The notes beneath the pieces are model-generated. The model saw only the letters and a list, made by a program, of their open reading frames with translations, was not told the DNA's origin and did no database searches. 64,000 bases of DNA from Falsihalocynthiibacter sp042445055 (GTDB lineage: Bacteria > Pseudomonadota > Alphaproteobacteria > Rhodobacterales > Rhodobacteraceae): assembly GCF_042445055.1 (NCBI RefSeq), contig NZ_CP170339.1, positions 1,426,001 to 1,490,000 on the forward strand, given 5' to 3'. Below are positions 17,903 through 26,255 of this stretch, piece by piece (positions within the stretch are counted from its first letter, which is position 1; the number at the start of each line of letters is the position of its first letter). Position numbers and translations under genes: made by a program.

Positions 17903-19597
17903 TTACTCGCGGTGCCAGTCGGCTGCATTCCACAGCTCACTGTCCCAAGTATTCAGGATCACACCGCCAAGAGTGTTGGAGTGCGCAGATACACGGCCAC
18001 GATCCACCAGCGGGATAATGACATATTCTTGCATCAACATATCGTTCATGGCTTTGGCCATTTCCGCGCGGTCGTTGATGTCGCCAGTCACAGCCATTTT
18101 CGCAACAAGCGCGTCGTACTCTTCAGAGCAGAAACGCGGCATGTTGTTGCCTTGCCACTGGTTTTCAGGGCTTGGAGCCTGCTTACATTCCCAGTTTGCC
18201 ATATAGGACTCTGGGTCTGTGCCGTCGAAGTTGTTGGCGTACATTTCTACGTCAGCAAAGAACTTCTGGAACGTATCAGGCGAACCGGGGTCGCCGCCAA
18301 AGAACACAGACGCGTCAATGTTACGAAGTTCGGTTTCAACGCCGATTTCGCTCCACCACTGTTTGATCAGAGCTTGGAAGTCCTGACGAACAGCGTTGGT
18401 GGATGTTTGGTAAAGCATGGACAGACGCACGCCATCTTTGGCGCGGATACCGTCGCTTCCTTTGACCCAGCCAGCAGCCTCAAGCACATCGTTTGCGCCT
18501 GCGATGTCTTGAACAAGACACGCGTCGTTCGCAGTCGATGCATAGATTTCAGGTGCCGGAAGCACGTTACAGGTCGGACGACCCGCTGCGCCGTATCCGA
18601 TTTCGGTGAGCAACTCGCGGTCAATCGCCATGGAAAGCGCTTTCCGCACGTTGATGTCGGTTAGGAACGGATGCGGATGTGCCTTTGTACCGCGCTCATC
18701 GCCGAGTTCTGCGGAAGGATCGGTTTGGTTGACCATGATGCGCTCAACCAATGTACCAAAGCCAGAGACGATCTTGCCTTTGCCCTTGGCTTCCATGCTC
18801 GCAAGCACATCAGGTGCAAGCTGTAGGTTCCAAGCGTAGTCAAACTCGCCAGTCTCGAGAACAGAACGGCCAGCCGCAGTCGCATCGCCGCCACCCTTTA
18901 GGGTCGCTGTCGCAAATGCGGGTTTCGCAGGGTCGCGGTAGTTCGGGTTCGCTTCAAGCGATACCACGTCGTTCGGGCGGAATTCTGTGACCGTAAACGG
19001 GCCAGTGCCGATCGGGTTGAAGTTGGCCTCTGTACATTCTGGTGCTTTGGGGCCCAAGCACTCAGCAAACTGTGCTTTCTGAATGATCGGAGCCTGCGCG
19101 CCTACGAAAGGACCGTATGGGAATGGCTTGGCCAAACCAAAAGTCACAACCGCAGTCAATTCATCAGGAGTCTCGACGGAAACAACATCGTTGTATTTCT
19201 CGGACTGCGCACAGCCGCCGCCTTCAGCAGTACAGTATTCCCAGCTGAATTTCACATCTTCGGAAGTAAGAGGGGTGCCATCAGACCACAGAAGGCCGGG
19301 CTTGAGTTTCCATGTGATTGTTGTGAGGTCCTCGGAAACGCCACCGTTCTCAACTGTTGGGACGCTCTCTGCGAGCCAAGGTACCATCGCGCCAGTTTCG
19401 TTATAGCGAGCGAGTGGTTCAATCACCAAGCTGGACGCCTCAAGATCCTTAGTACCGCCAGAAAGGTAGGGGTTCATGATCGATGGCGCTTGCCAATAGA
19501 TGATGTTTACGTGGCCGTCAGCTCCGCGCTCCGCCATAGCCATTGGGGCCATTGCAAATGCCGCTGCTGCGCCCATCAGGGCAGATTTCAACTTCAT
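17903..19597 (-). CDS. Peptide ABC transporter substrate-binding protein
   Basis: 564 residues from the ATG at 19597, where GGAGAG is properly spaced; a longer reading to 19663 has no signal-peptide character. The signal peptide MKLKSALMGAAAAFAMAPMAMA is followed by the mature start ERGADG. The SBP_bac_5 (DppA/OppA) fold is recognised by NPYLSGGTKDLEASSLVIEPL, TTITWKLKPGLLWSDGTPLT and EDVKFSWEYC, with later regions such as DINVRKALSMAIDRELL. Several cysteines are present. It acts in the periplasm and delivers ligands to the two permeases encoded downstream. The residues do not reveal the ligand. Confidence 0.94.
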   Translation of the reverse strand: MKLKSALMGAAAAFAMAPMAMAERGADGHVNIIYWQAPSIMNPYLSGGTKDLEASSLVIEPLARYNETGAMVPWLAESVPTVENGGVSEDLTTITWKLKPGLLWSDGTPLTSEDVKFSWEYCTAEGGGCAQSEKYNDVVSVETPDELTAVVTFGLAKPFPYGPFVGAQAPIIQKAQFAECLGPKAPECTEANFNPIGTGPFTVTEFRPNDVVSLEANPNYRDPAKPAFATATLKGGGDATAAGRSVLETGEFDYAWNLQLAPDVLASMEAKGKGKIVSGFGTLVERIMVNQTDPSAELGDERGTKAHPHPFLTDINVRKALSMAIDRELLTEIGYGAAGRPTCNVLPAPEIYASTANDACLVQDIAGANDVLEAAGWVKGSDGIRAKDGVRLSMLYQTSTNAVRQDFQALIKQWWSEIGVETELRNIDASVFFGGDPGSPDTFQKFFADVEMYANNFDGTDPESYMANWECKQAPSPENQWQGNNMPRFCSEEYDALVAKMAVTGDINDRAEMAKAMNDMLMQEYVIIPLVDRGRVSAHSNTLGGVILNTWDSELWNAADWHRE

Positions 19598-19632
19598 ACT
19601 TCTCTCCTTATTGGAAATTTCGGACGTGCGAT

Positions 19633-19653
19633 TCACTGAGTTTGTCCCAGTGA
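19633..19653. other. 6-bp stem-loop in the leader of the binding-protein gene
   Basis: TCACTG (19633-19638) pairs with CAGTGA (19648-19653), 36 bases upstream of the binding-protein start. On the plus strand it is followed by seven T, so it could terminate stray plus-strand transcription. On the minus strand it would lie in the 5' leader. Confidence 0.35.
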
Positions 19654-19983
19654 TTTTTTTCAATCATTTCATTCGTCGGAATTGTCAGTTCGCTTTTCAC
19701 GATATTTTCGACTCACTCCTGAAGGGTCCGATAGCGGTCAGTTCAGGCTAATTCCAAAAAAAAATCAAGCTTCCGTTACGAGTAATCAGGCCGGCGTGAA
19801 CGCAGATTTCGTCATAGTGCACGTTTTGCGTGTCGATATGAGTAAAAATTGAGGTGTTATGATGTAAAGTGTCGGTATTTCGTAGCGTATCTTGGGCGAA
19901 TTGGATGCAATTTAAAGGGGTTTGACTTTGCGACGCCCCGAGGACTAGCGTATCAGCCAACATAGTCCCCCAAGAGACGAGCC
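19654..19983. promoter_or_regulatory. Divergent control region of the split peptide transporter
   Basis: The 386-base gap between the binding-protein start and the ATPase start must hold both promoters. A weak plus-strand candidate is TTGACT at 19922-19927 with TAGCGT at 19946-19951 (18-base spacer). No other gene is supported here. I see no clear shared operator. Confidence 0.35.
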
Positions 19984-21822
19984 ATGCTAGATCAGCCCCT
20001 TATCGACATTAAGAATCTTCGCGTAGAGTTTGAAACAAATAGCGGAATCGTTGTTGGGGTGGAGGACATATCTTTCACCATCAACCCCGGAGAGACACTC
20101 TGTGTCGTCGGCGAATCGGGATCGGGAAAGTCGGTTTCGTCGCTCTCGATCATGCGACTGGTGGAGTTCGGCGGTGGCGAGATCGCCAAGGGCTCGATGA
20201 CATTTGATCGCGGCGATGCGGGAAAAACCGACCTTGCCAAGATGGACGCAAACAAGATGCGTGACATTCGGGGCAATGAAATCGGTATGATTTTTCAAGA
20301 GCCGATGACATCGCTTAATCCCGTCTTTACCATCGGTCGGCAGTTGACTGAGGGGCTCATCCTTCACAAGAAGATGTCCAAAGCCCAAGCACGCGCCCGG
20401 GCCATCGATTTGCTTCGTGATGTGCGGATTCCAGAGCCGGAAAGCCGCATGACGCAATATCCCCACGAACTTTCGGGCGGAATGCGCCAGCGTGTTGTGA
20501 TTGCGATGGCGATGGCCTGCGAGCCGCGGTTGCTCATCTGTGACGAGCCGACAACTGCGCTGGACGTAACAATTCAGGCCGAGATATTGGCGCTGATTGA
20601 TCGTCTCAAGCGTGAGCACGGCACCGCGGTTCTGTTTATCACGCATGATATGGCGGTTGTGGCGCAAATGGCCGACCGCGTGATCGTGATGTATCGCGGT
20701 AATATGATGGAAGAGGGCACGGTCGAGCAAATCTTCGAAGACCCGCAACATCACTATACTAAGGCCTTGTTGGCGGCGGTGCCAAAGCTCGGCGAAATGA
20801 AGGGCAAGCCCGCGCCAGAACCGATGCGCATCCTTGGTGATGAAGATAAATACGCGGCGGTTGTCGCCAAAGCGAAGGCCAAACTGGCCACGGCCCCCGA
20901 CCACGTCGAGCCGCTGCTGACGGTTAAGAACCTGACCACACGCTTTCCGGTGAAAAAGGGCGTCATGCGGCGCACTGTGGCGAATGTTCATGCGGTTGAA
21001 GATGTATCCTTTTCGCTCAATCCAGGCGAGACACTGTCGCTTGTGGGCGAGAGTGGTTGCGGTAAATCCTCTTGCGGTCGGTCTATCTTGCGATTGGTGG
21101 AGCCGCATAGTGGCGAAGTAAATCTGGATGGCGTCGATATTCTGGGACTCGATCATAATGCTCTGCGCAAAGCGCGGCGTGATATGCAGATGGTGTTTCA
21201 GGACCCATTTGCCTCTTTGAACCCGCAGGTGCGTTTGATTGATCAGGTGGCCGAACCAATCCGGAATTACAATCTCGCCAGCGGGAGCGAAGTTGCGGAT
21301 CGGGTTGCGAGTCTGTTTGATCGTGTTGAATTGCCACGTAGTTTTCTCAAGCGCTATCCGCACGAGCTTTCTGGTGGTCAACGGCAGCGGATCGCGATTG
21401 CGCGCGCGCTTGCTTTGAACCCCAAGCTCGTTGTCGCGGACGAGGCCGTTTCGGCGCTGGACGTTTCTGTTCAAGCGCAGGTGCTTAATCTGTTGATGGA
21501 ACTTCAGGCCGACCTAGGGATCGCGATGCTGTTTATCAGCCACGACATGGCCGTCGTTGAGCGCGTCAGCCACCAAACTGCGGTGATGTATCTGGGGCGG
21601 ATTGTTGAAATTGGCCCGCGCCAGCAGGTGTTCGAAAACCCCCAGCACAGCTACACACGCTCGCTTATGTTGGCGGTGCCGGTCGCCGATCCACGCAAAA
21701 AGAAAATCCGCTCGGACTTGTCTTTCAAGCCAATCCCGTCGCCGATTTTCCCCAAAGACTACACTCCCGAACCTTCGACTTATACCGAAGTGTCAAAAGG
21801 GCATTTTGTTCTTAATTCATAG
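19984..21822 (+). CDS. Peptide ABC transporter, fused double ATP-binding protein
   Basis: 612 residues containing two complete ABC ATPase domains in one chain, equivalent to a DppD-DppF fusion (GsiA/YejF type). Domain 1: Walker A GESGSGKS at residues 43-50, signature LSGGMRQRVVIAMA, Walker B LLICDEPTTALD. Domain 2: Walker A GESGCGKS at about 355-362, signature LSGGQRQRIAIARA, Walker B LVVADEAVSALD. Each domain is followed by an oligopeptide-type C-terminal extension. It powers the transporter formed by the permeases encoded divergently. argE-like and hipO-like hydrolases follow on the same strand. Confidence 0.95.
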   Translation: MLDQPLIDIKNLRVEFETNSGIVVGVEDISFTINPGETLCVVGESGSGKSVSSLSIMRLVEFGGGEIAKGSMTFDRGDAGKTDLAKMDANKMRDIRGNEIGMIFQEPMTSLNPVFTIGRQLTEGLILHKKMSKAQARARAIDLLRDVRIPEPESRMTQYPHELSGGMRQRVVIAMAMACEPRLLICDEPTTALDVTIQAEILALIDRLKREHGTAVLFITHDMAVVAQMADRVIVMYRGNMMEEGTVEQIFEDPQHHYTKALLAAVPKLGEMKGKPAPEPMRILGDEDKYAAVVAKAKAKLATAPDHVEPLLTVKNLTTRFPVKKGVMRRTVANVHAVEDVSFSLNPGETLSLVGESGCGKSSCGRSILRLVEPHSGEVNLDGVDILGLDHNALRKARRDMQMVFQDPFASLNPQVRLIDQVAEPIRNYNLASGSEVADRVASLFDRVELPRSFLKRYPHELSGGQRQRIAIARALALNPKLVVADEAVSALDVSVQAQVLNLLMELQADLGIAMLFISHDMAVVERVSHQTAVMYLGRIVEIGPRQQVFENPQHSYTRSLMLAVPVADPRKKKIRSDLSFKPIPSPIFPKDYTPEPSTYTEVSKGHFVLNS

Positions 21823-21857
21823 CGCCTTATCGAGGTATGCTAATGTGAGGCCTTCCG

Positions 21858-23021
21858 ATGGGTGAATCCCTCTCGTCGCGCGCGATCCTTGAGAAACTGG
21901 TGAGTTTCAATACGGTGAGCGCCAATTCAAATCTTGAGTTGATAGCTTGGGTCGAGTCCTATCTCGCGGGGCATGGCGTTACCTCGACGCGTGTTTATGA
22001 CGAGACGGGAACCAAGGCGTCGCTCTTTGCCAATATTGGCCCCGAGGTCGAGGGCGGTATCATCCTTTCGGGGCATACCGATGTTGTTCCAGCCGAGGGG
22101 CAGGCATGGGATACTGATCCGTTTGAAGTCGTTGAACGTAATGGCCGTCTTTACGGACGTGGTACTGCGGACATGAAGGGGTTTGACGCGCTCGCTCTCT
22201 GGGCAGTGCCGCAGGCTCTTGCTGCAAACCTGAAACGCCCACTTCAAATTGCGTTGTCGTATGATGAAGAGGTTGGGTGCGTTGGCGCCCCTCCGATGAT
22301 TTCTGCTATGGCTGCTCTCCCCAAAGCGCAGGCGGCAATCGTGGGGGAGCCTTCAATGATGAAGGTCGTCACGGGCCATAAGGGAATGATCGGCTTTGAC
22401 GTCCATGTGCGCGGGTATGAGGTTCATAGCTCTGTGCTGGATACAGGCGTTTCTGCGGTAATGTATGGCGCGGAACTCATTCAATGGGCGCATGCCGAAA
22501 ATGCCCGTATGGCGCGTGAGCAAGCCAACGCCCTTGTGGCCGATTTTGTCCCACCATACACAACTATCCACGTTGGACAGATCAGCGGCGGCACGGCGCA
22601 CAATATCACCGCTAAAGATTGTCATTTTGATATATCCTTCCGCGTTGTTCCCGGAGAGACAACAAGCCATTGGGAAACAGAACTGCACAATAAGGTCGCC
22701 GAGATAGAAGCCAAAATGAAGGCGATACATCCTGAGTGCGGCATCGACCTGAGCGAGGTTTTTAACGTGCCTCCGCTGGCGCCTGAGCGGGACGGAGTTG
22801 CCGAAAACCTCGCCCGTAGTTTGACGGGGGATAATGCCAATCATGTGGTGTCGTATGCCACTGAGGGTGGGCAATTTCAGGAGGGCGGACACTCTGTTGT
22901 GGTGTGTGGTCCCGGCGATATTGCCCAAGCGCACCAGCCAAACGAATTTATCGAAATCAGTCAGCTAGAGGCAGGCGAAGCCTTCCTTAAGCGGCTAATC
23001 AAACAACTGGAACAGGATTAA
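21858..23021 (+). CDS. argE: Acetylornithine deacetylase-like M20 hydrolase
   Basis: 387 residues of the M20A ArgE group. Metal-binding motifs are visible: SGHTDVVPAEGQAWDTDPF, GRGTADMKGFDA and SYDEEVGCVGAP with the catalytic Glu pair. A dimerisation insert follows (GHKGMIGFDVHVRGYEVHSS). ArgE removes the acetyl group from N-acetylornithine. Here the gene stands directly after a peptide ABC ATPase, so the enzyme may instead deacylate imported N-acyl amino acids. It starts 35 bases after the ATPase stop, and only 3 bases separate it from the next hydrolase gene. Confidence 0.85.
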   Translation: MGESLSSRAILEKLVSFNTVSANSNLELIAWVESYLAGHGVTSTRVYDETGTKASLFANIGPEVEGGIILSGHTDVVPAEGQAWDTDPFEVVERNGRLYGRGTADMKGFDALALWAVPQALAANLKRPLQIALSYDEEVGCVGAPPMISAMAALPKAQAAIVGEPSMMKVVTGHKGMIGFDVHVRGYEVHSSVLDTGVSAVMYGAELIQWAHAENARMAREQANALVADFVPPYTTIHVGQISGGTAHNITAKDCHFDISFRVVPGETTSHWETELHNKVAEIEAKMKAIHPECGIDLSEVFNVPPLAPERDGVAENLARSLTGDNANHVVSYATEGGQFQEGGHSVVVCGPGDIAQAHQPNEFIEISQLEAGEAFLKRLIKQLEQD

Positions 23022-23024
23022 GAA

Positions 23025-24188
23025 ATGCCCGTAAAGAACCGTTTTTCTGAGCTTTTAACAGAAATCACAGAGTGGCGACGCGATTTCCATGCGCACCCAG
23101 AGATCCTTTTCGAAACACATCGCACCTCGGCGCGGGTGGCGGAACTTCTGCGCGCATTCGGGTGTGACGAAGTGGTCGAAGGTATTGGGCGCACGGGCGT
23201 TGTTGGTGTGATTAAGGGCAAATCAGACAGCAATGGTCGTGTCGTCGGTTTGCGTGCAGATATGGATGCGCTTCCGATCCTTGAGGATACTGGCCTTGAG
23301 TACGCAAGCGAAACCCCCGGAGCGATGCACGCCTGTGGTCACGATGGGCACACGGCGATGCTGCTCGGAGCGGCAAAGTACCTCTGTGAAACCCGAAACT
23401 TTGACGGCACCACGGTCGTAATTTTTCAGCCCGCCGAAGAGGGCGGCGGCGGTGGCCGTGAGATGTGCGAAGACGGCATGATGGAGCGTTGGAACATCCA
23501 AGAAGTCTATGGTATGCACAACTGGCCCGGCCATCCCCTCGGGAGTTTCGCGATCCGTCCGGGTGCGTTCTTTGCGGCAACCGATCAGTTTGAACTGTTT
23601 GTCGAAGGCAAAGGCGGGCACGCCGCCAAGCCGCAAGAGGTGGTCGATACGACCGTCATTGCCAGCCAGATTGTTCTGGCATTGCAAACCATCGCGAGCC
23701 GTAACGTTGATCCTGTTCAGCAAGTTGTGGTTTCGGTCACAAGTTTTGAAACAGAGAGCAAAGCCTTTAACGTGATCCCACAAAAGGTCCATATCAAAGG
23801 GACCGTTCGCACACTTTCCGAAGATGTGCGCGACCTAGCAGAGGAGCGCATCAAGGTGATCGCACCGCTCACGGCGCAGGCCATGGGCGGCACTGCAGAG
23901 GTAAATTACATGCGTGGCTACCCCGTAATGGTTAATCACGAGACCGAGACAGAGTATGCCGTAAAGGCCGCCGAAAAGGTTGCTGGCTCCTGTGCCGATG
24001 CGCCTCTCGTGATGGGCGGAGAGGACTTTGCTTATATGCTCGAAGAGCGCCCCGGCGCCTATATTCTCGTGGGTAACGGCGATACGGCAGCGGTTCACCA
24101 TCCAAAGTACAACTTCGATGACAATGCGATCCCTGCGGGGTGTAGCTGGTGGGTCGAGATGGTCGAAAGCCGTATGCCTGCCGCCTAG
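23025..24188 (+). CDS. M20 amidohydrolase (hippurate hydrolase type)
   Basis: 387 residues of the M20D group, also written as HipO/IAA-amino-acid hydrolase type. Visible motifs are LRADMDALPI, HACGHDGHTAMLLGAA, FQPAEEGGGGGREM and the metal-binding MGGEDFAYML near the C-terminus. It cleaves amide bonds of N-acyl amino acids such as hippurate or N-acetyl derivatives; the true substrate is unknown. It lies 3 bases after the argE-like gene and ends the transporter-linked plus-strand operon. Confidence 0.88.
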   Translation: MPVKNRFSELLTEITEWRRDFHAHPEILFETHRTSARVAELLRAFGCDEVVEGIGRTGVVGVIKGKSDSNGRVVGLRADMDALPILEDTGLEYASETPGAMHACGHDGHTAMLLGAAKYLCETRNFDGTTVVIFQPAEEGGGGGREMCEDGMMERWNIQEVYGMHNWPGHPLGSFAIRPGAFFAATDQFELFVEGKGGHAAKPQEVVDTTVIASQIVLALQTIASRNVDPVQQVVVSVTSFETESKAFNVIPQKVHIKGTVRTLSEDVRDLAEERIKVIAPLTAQAMGGTAEVNYMRGYPVMVNHETETEYAVKAAEKVAGSCADAPLVMGGEDFAYMLEERPGAYILVGNGDTAAVHHPKYNFDDNAIPAGCSWWVEMVESRMPAA

Positions 24189-24219
24189 TCGCAGAGCAAA
24201 AGGTTAAAATCGGGGCGTG

Positions 24220-25032
24220 TTATTTATAGGCGACAATAACATGCCCCTGTATTTTTCCAGAGACAGGGCCACTACCGAACTTTGCTTCGATATCGGTTGC
24301 GGCTTGCTTGGTTATCTTTTCGAGTAGCGTCGCGTCTCGCTCCTCTATTTCACCTCTCAGCGGTGTGCCTTGGCAAAAAGCGATTGCGGGTTCTTGGCCG
24401 CTTGACGCGTGACTTTGCTTGGTGAGGGTATGAACGTCAATCTCACTAAATCCCACCGCTCGCAGATCATTTTCGATTATGTTGGTATCGCCAAAACCAT
24501 GCGGTGTACGGCGGAGAAACAGCGGGGGATCGTCAGGGAAGAAACGCCCAGCCGTTTCGGTCACGCTATCCGCGAATTCATTTTCCTCGATGTCATCCCA
24601 AACGCTAAAGATAAACACGCCGCTATCATTCAGTACACGCAGCGCTTCGCTGTAACCTTGCTGTTTGTTGGGAAAGAACATCGCTCCGAACTGGCAGCAG
24701 ACAACATCGAAGCTATTGTCCTGAAAGGGTAGATCAAGCGCATCGGCCTGTTGCCATAATAGGTTCTCGCGCGCGGGCTGTTTAGATTTGGCGCGCTCAA
24801 GCATTGGCGGGTTAAGGTCGGTTACGTGATATTCTGCGCCTGCCGCAAGAAGCGGGGCGAGGGTGCGCGGCACCACACCGCTGCCAGCCGCAGTTTCGAG
24901 TACGCGCTGTGGGCGCAATGCCGCAACGCGTGATGCCATATCTTGGGCAAATCCCTCAAAGATGAGCGGTACGAGGTACTCGTCATAAATGTCGGGAATT
25001 GATCCATCGAACTTTTTGTCTTGGTCGCCCAT
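24220..25032 (-). CDS. Class I SAM-dependent methyltransferase
   Basis: 270 residues from the ATG at 25032, which has AGGAG 7 bases upstream; an ATG two codons earlier is too close to that site. The Rossmann methyltransferase fold is shown by motif I VLETAAGSGVVPRTLAPLL, the acidic residue in YHVTDLNPPML, and the post-I region ALDLPFQDNSFDVVCCQFGAMFFPN. The closest general group is UbiE/Methyltransf_11. The substrate is unknown. It is convergent with the M20 hydrolase gene and lies downstream of moaA on the same strand. Confidence 0.85.
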   Translation of the reverse strand: MGDQDKKFDGSIPDIYDEYLVPLIFEGFAQDMASRVAALRPQRVLETAAGSGVVPRTLAPLLAAGAEYHVTDLNPPMLERAKSKQPARENLLWQQADALDLPFQDNSFDVVCCQFGAMFFPNKQQGYSEALRVLNDSGVFIFSVWDDIEENEFADSVTETAGRFFPDDPPLFLRRTPHGFGDTNIIENDLRAVGFSEIDVHTLTKQSHASSGQEPAIAFCQGTPLRGEIEERDATLLEKITKQAATDIEAKFGSGPVSGKIQGHVIVAYK

Positions 25033-25107
25033 GCGCATACTCCTATGCTTTGGGGTAACGGTGGAGCCAAGTATAGCACATTGCACGTCGTGCGTCTTAA
25101 CGATGAT

Positions 25108-26112
25108 TTAACCGCCGGTATGGCTCATGTGTCGGCTCATCTGGCCGCCGAGTTCTTGGCGAGAATAGTCGAAATCATGGCCCTTGGGCTTGAGGGCAAT
25201 CGCCGCGCGGATTGCGTCGAGAAGGGCGTCGTTGCTCTCGCTCGCACGCAAAGGTGCCCGAAGGTCGGACTTGCCTTCTTGGCCCAAGCAAGTGAAAATT
25301 TCACCAGTGCATGTCACGCGGACCCGATTGCAGCTTTCACAGAAATTGTGGCTTAGGGGGGTGATAAAACCAATGCGCTGACGGGTTTCTCCAAGACGCA
25401 CATAGCGCGCAGGGCCACCAGTTCGATCCGGCAAATCCGCAAGCGTGTATTTCGTGCCAAGGGTCGCGCGCAATTCTTCAAGCGACCAATACTGACCAAT
25501 CCGGTTTTCCTCGCCGATATCTCCCATCGGCATGACCTCGATGAAGGTCAAATCCATCTCGCGCGCCGCGCAGAACTCGGTGAGGGTGAACAATTCATCC
25601 TCGTTGAAGCCTTTCAGGGCGACGGTATTCAACTTCACCTTTAGGCCCGCAGTCAGGGCCGCCTCAATTCCTTCTAGAACCTGATTCAAACGGCCCCAAC
25701 GGGTGATTTCGGCGAATTTCTTTTCGTCAAGTGTATCAAGTGAGATGTTGATACGTTTCACGCCATAACGCGCGAGTTCATCCGCATATTTGGACAGTTG
25801 CGAGCCGTTCGTTGTAAGCGTTAACTCATCAAGCGCGCCGCTCTTGAGGTGACGTGACATGGCCTCAAAATATCCCATGATCCCGCGCCGCACCAACGGT
25901 TCGCCCCCAGTAATCCGAAGTTTCCGAACGCCAAGGTCAATGAACGCAGAGGACAGCCGATCCAATTCTTCAAGTGTCAGAAGTTCCTTTTTGGGGAGGA
26001 AATTCATCACCTCGGACATGCAATATACGCAACGGAAATCGCAACGGTCCGTAACAGAAAGGCGCAGATACGTAATCGGGCGCAGATATGGATCAATCAG
26101 GGGTGTGTTCAT
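25108..26112 (-). CDS. moaA: GTP 3',8-cyclase (molybdenum cofactor biosynthesis)
   Basis: 334 residues. A radical-SAM enzyme that starts molybdopterin synthesis by cyclising GTP. The N-terminal cluster motif is CDFRCVYCM (Cys-x3-Cys-x2-Cys). The C-terminal second cluster is shown by NFCESCNRVRVTCTGEIFTC. The chain ends with SHTGG, carrying the double glycine needed by this family. LRITGGEPLVRR is the characteristic GGEP motif. No other moa gene is in the window. It is divergent from the acyl-CoA synthetase gene. Confidence 0.96.
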   Translation of the reverse strand: MNTPLIDPYLRPITYLRLSVTDRCDFRCVYCMSEVMNFLPKKELLTLEELDRLSSAFIDLGVRKLRITGGEPLVRRGIMGYFEAMSRHLKSGALDELTLTTNGSQLSKYADELARYGVKRINISLDTLDEKKFAEITRWGRLNQVLEGIEAALTAGLKVKLNTVALKGFNEDELFTLTEFCAAREMDLTFIEVMPMGDIGEENRIGQYWSLEELRATLGTKYTLADLPDRTGGPARYVRLGETRQRIGFITPLSHNFCESCNRVRVTCTGEIFTCLGQEGKSDLRAPLRASESNDALLDAIRAAIALKPKGHDFDYSRQELGGQMSRHMSHTGG

Positions 26113-26193
26113 AACCCAAGCCTAGGCGCCATAGGGCAGTGGGGCAAGCGCGATTCTCAATTCCTGCACCACAAGTCCGCGAGTGAAAAGGAA

Positions 26194-26236
26194 TTGACGC
26201 GGGAATCCGCATCCTGTGTATTGAACGCATGTTCAA
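26194..26236 (+). promoter_or_regulatory. Promoter and palindromic operator of the acyl-CoA synthetase gene
   Basis: TTGACG (26194-26199) and TGTATT (26217-26222) have a 17-base spacer. TTGAAC (26221-26226), a 4-base centre and GTTCAA (26231-26236) form an inverted repeat over the -10/start region. The same arrangement with the same spacing occurs upstream of ivd at 32559-32600, which argues for one shared regulator, probably a repressor. The regulator gene is not visible here. Confidence 0.6.
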
Positions 26237-26255
26237 ATAAATTGCAGGAGAGAAC

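Noticed and set aside
19987..21474. Very long open frame (495 codons) on the minus strand opposite the double ATPase gene
   Set aside because: It is a reflection of codon bias in the real gene, which has full ABC motifs in the plus strand; the minus-strand peptide has no recognisable domain.
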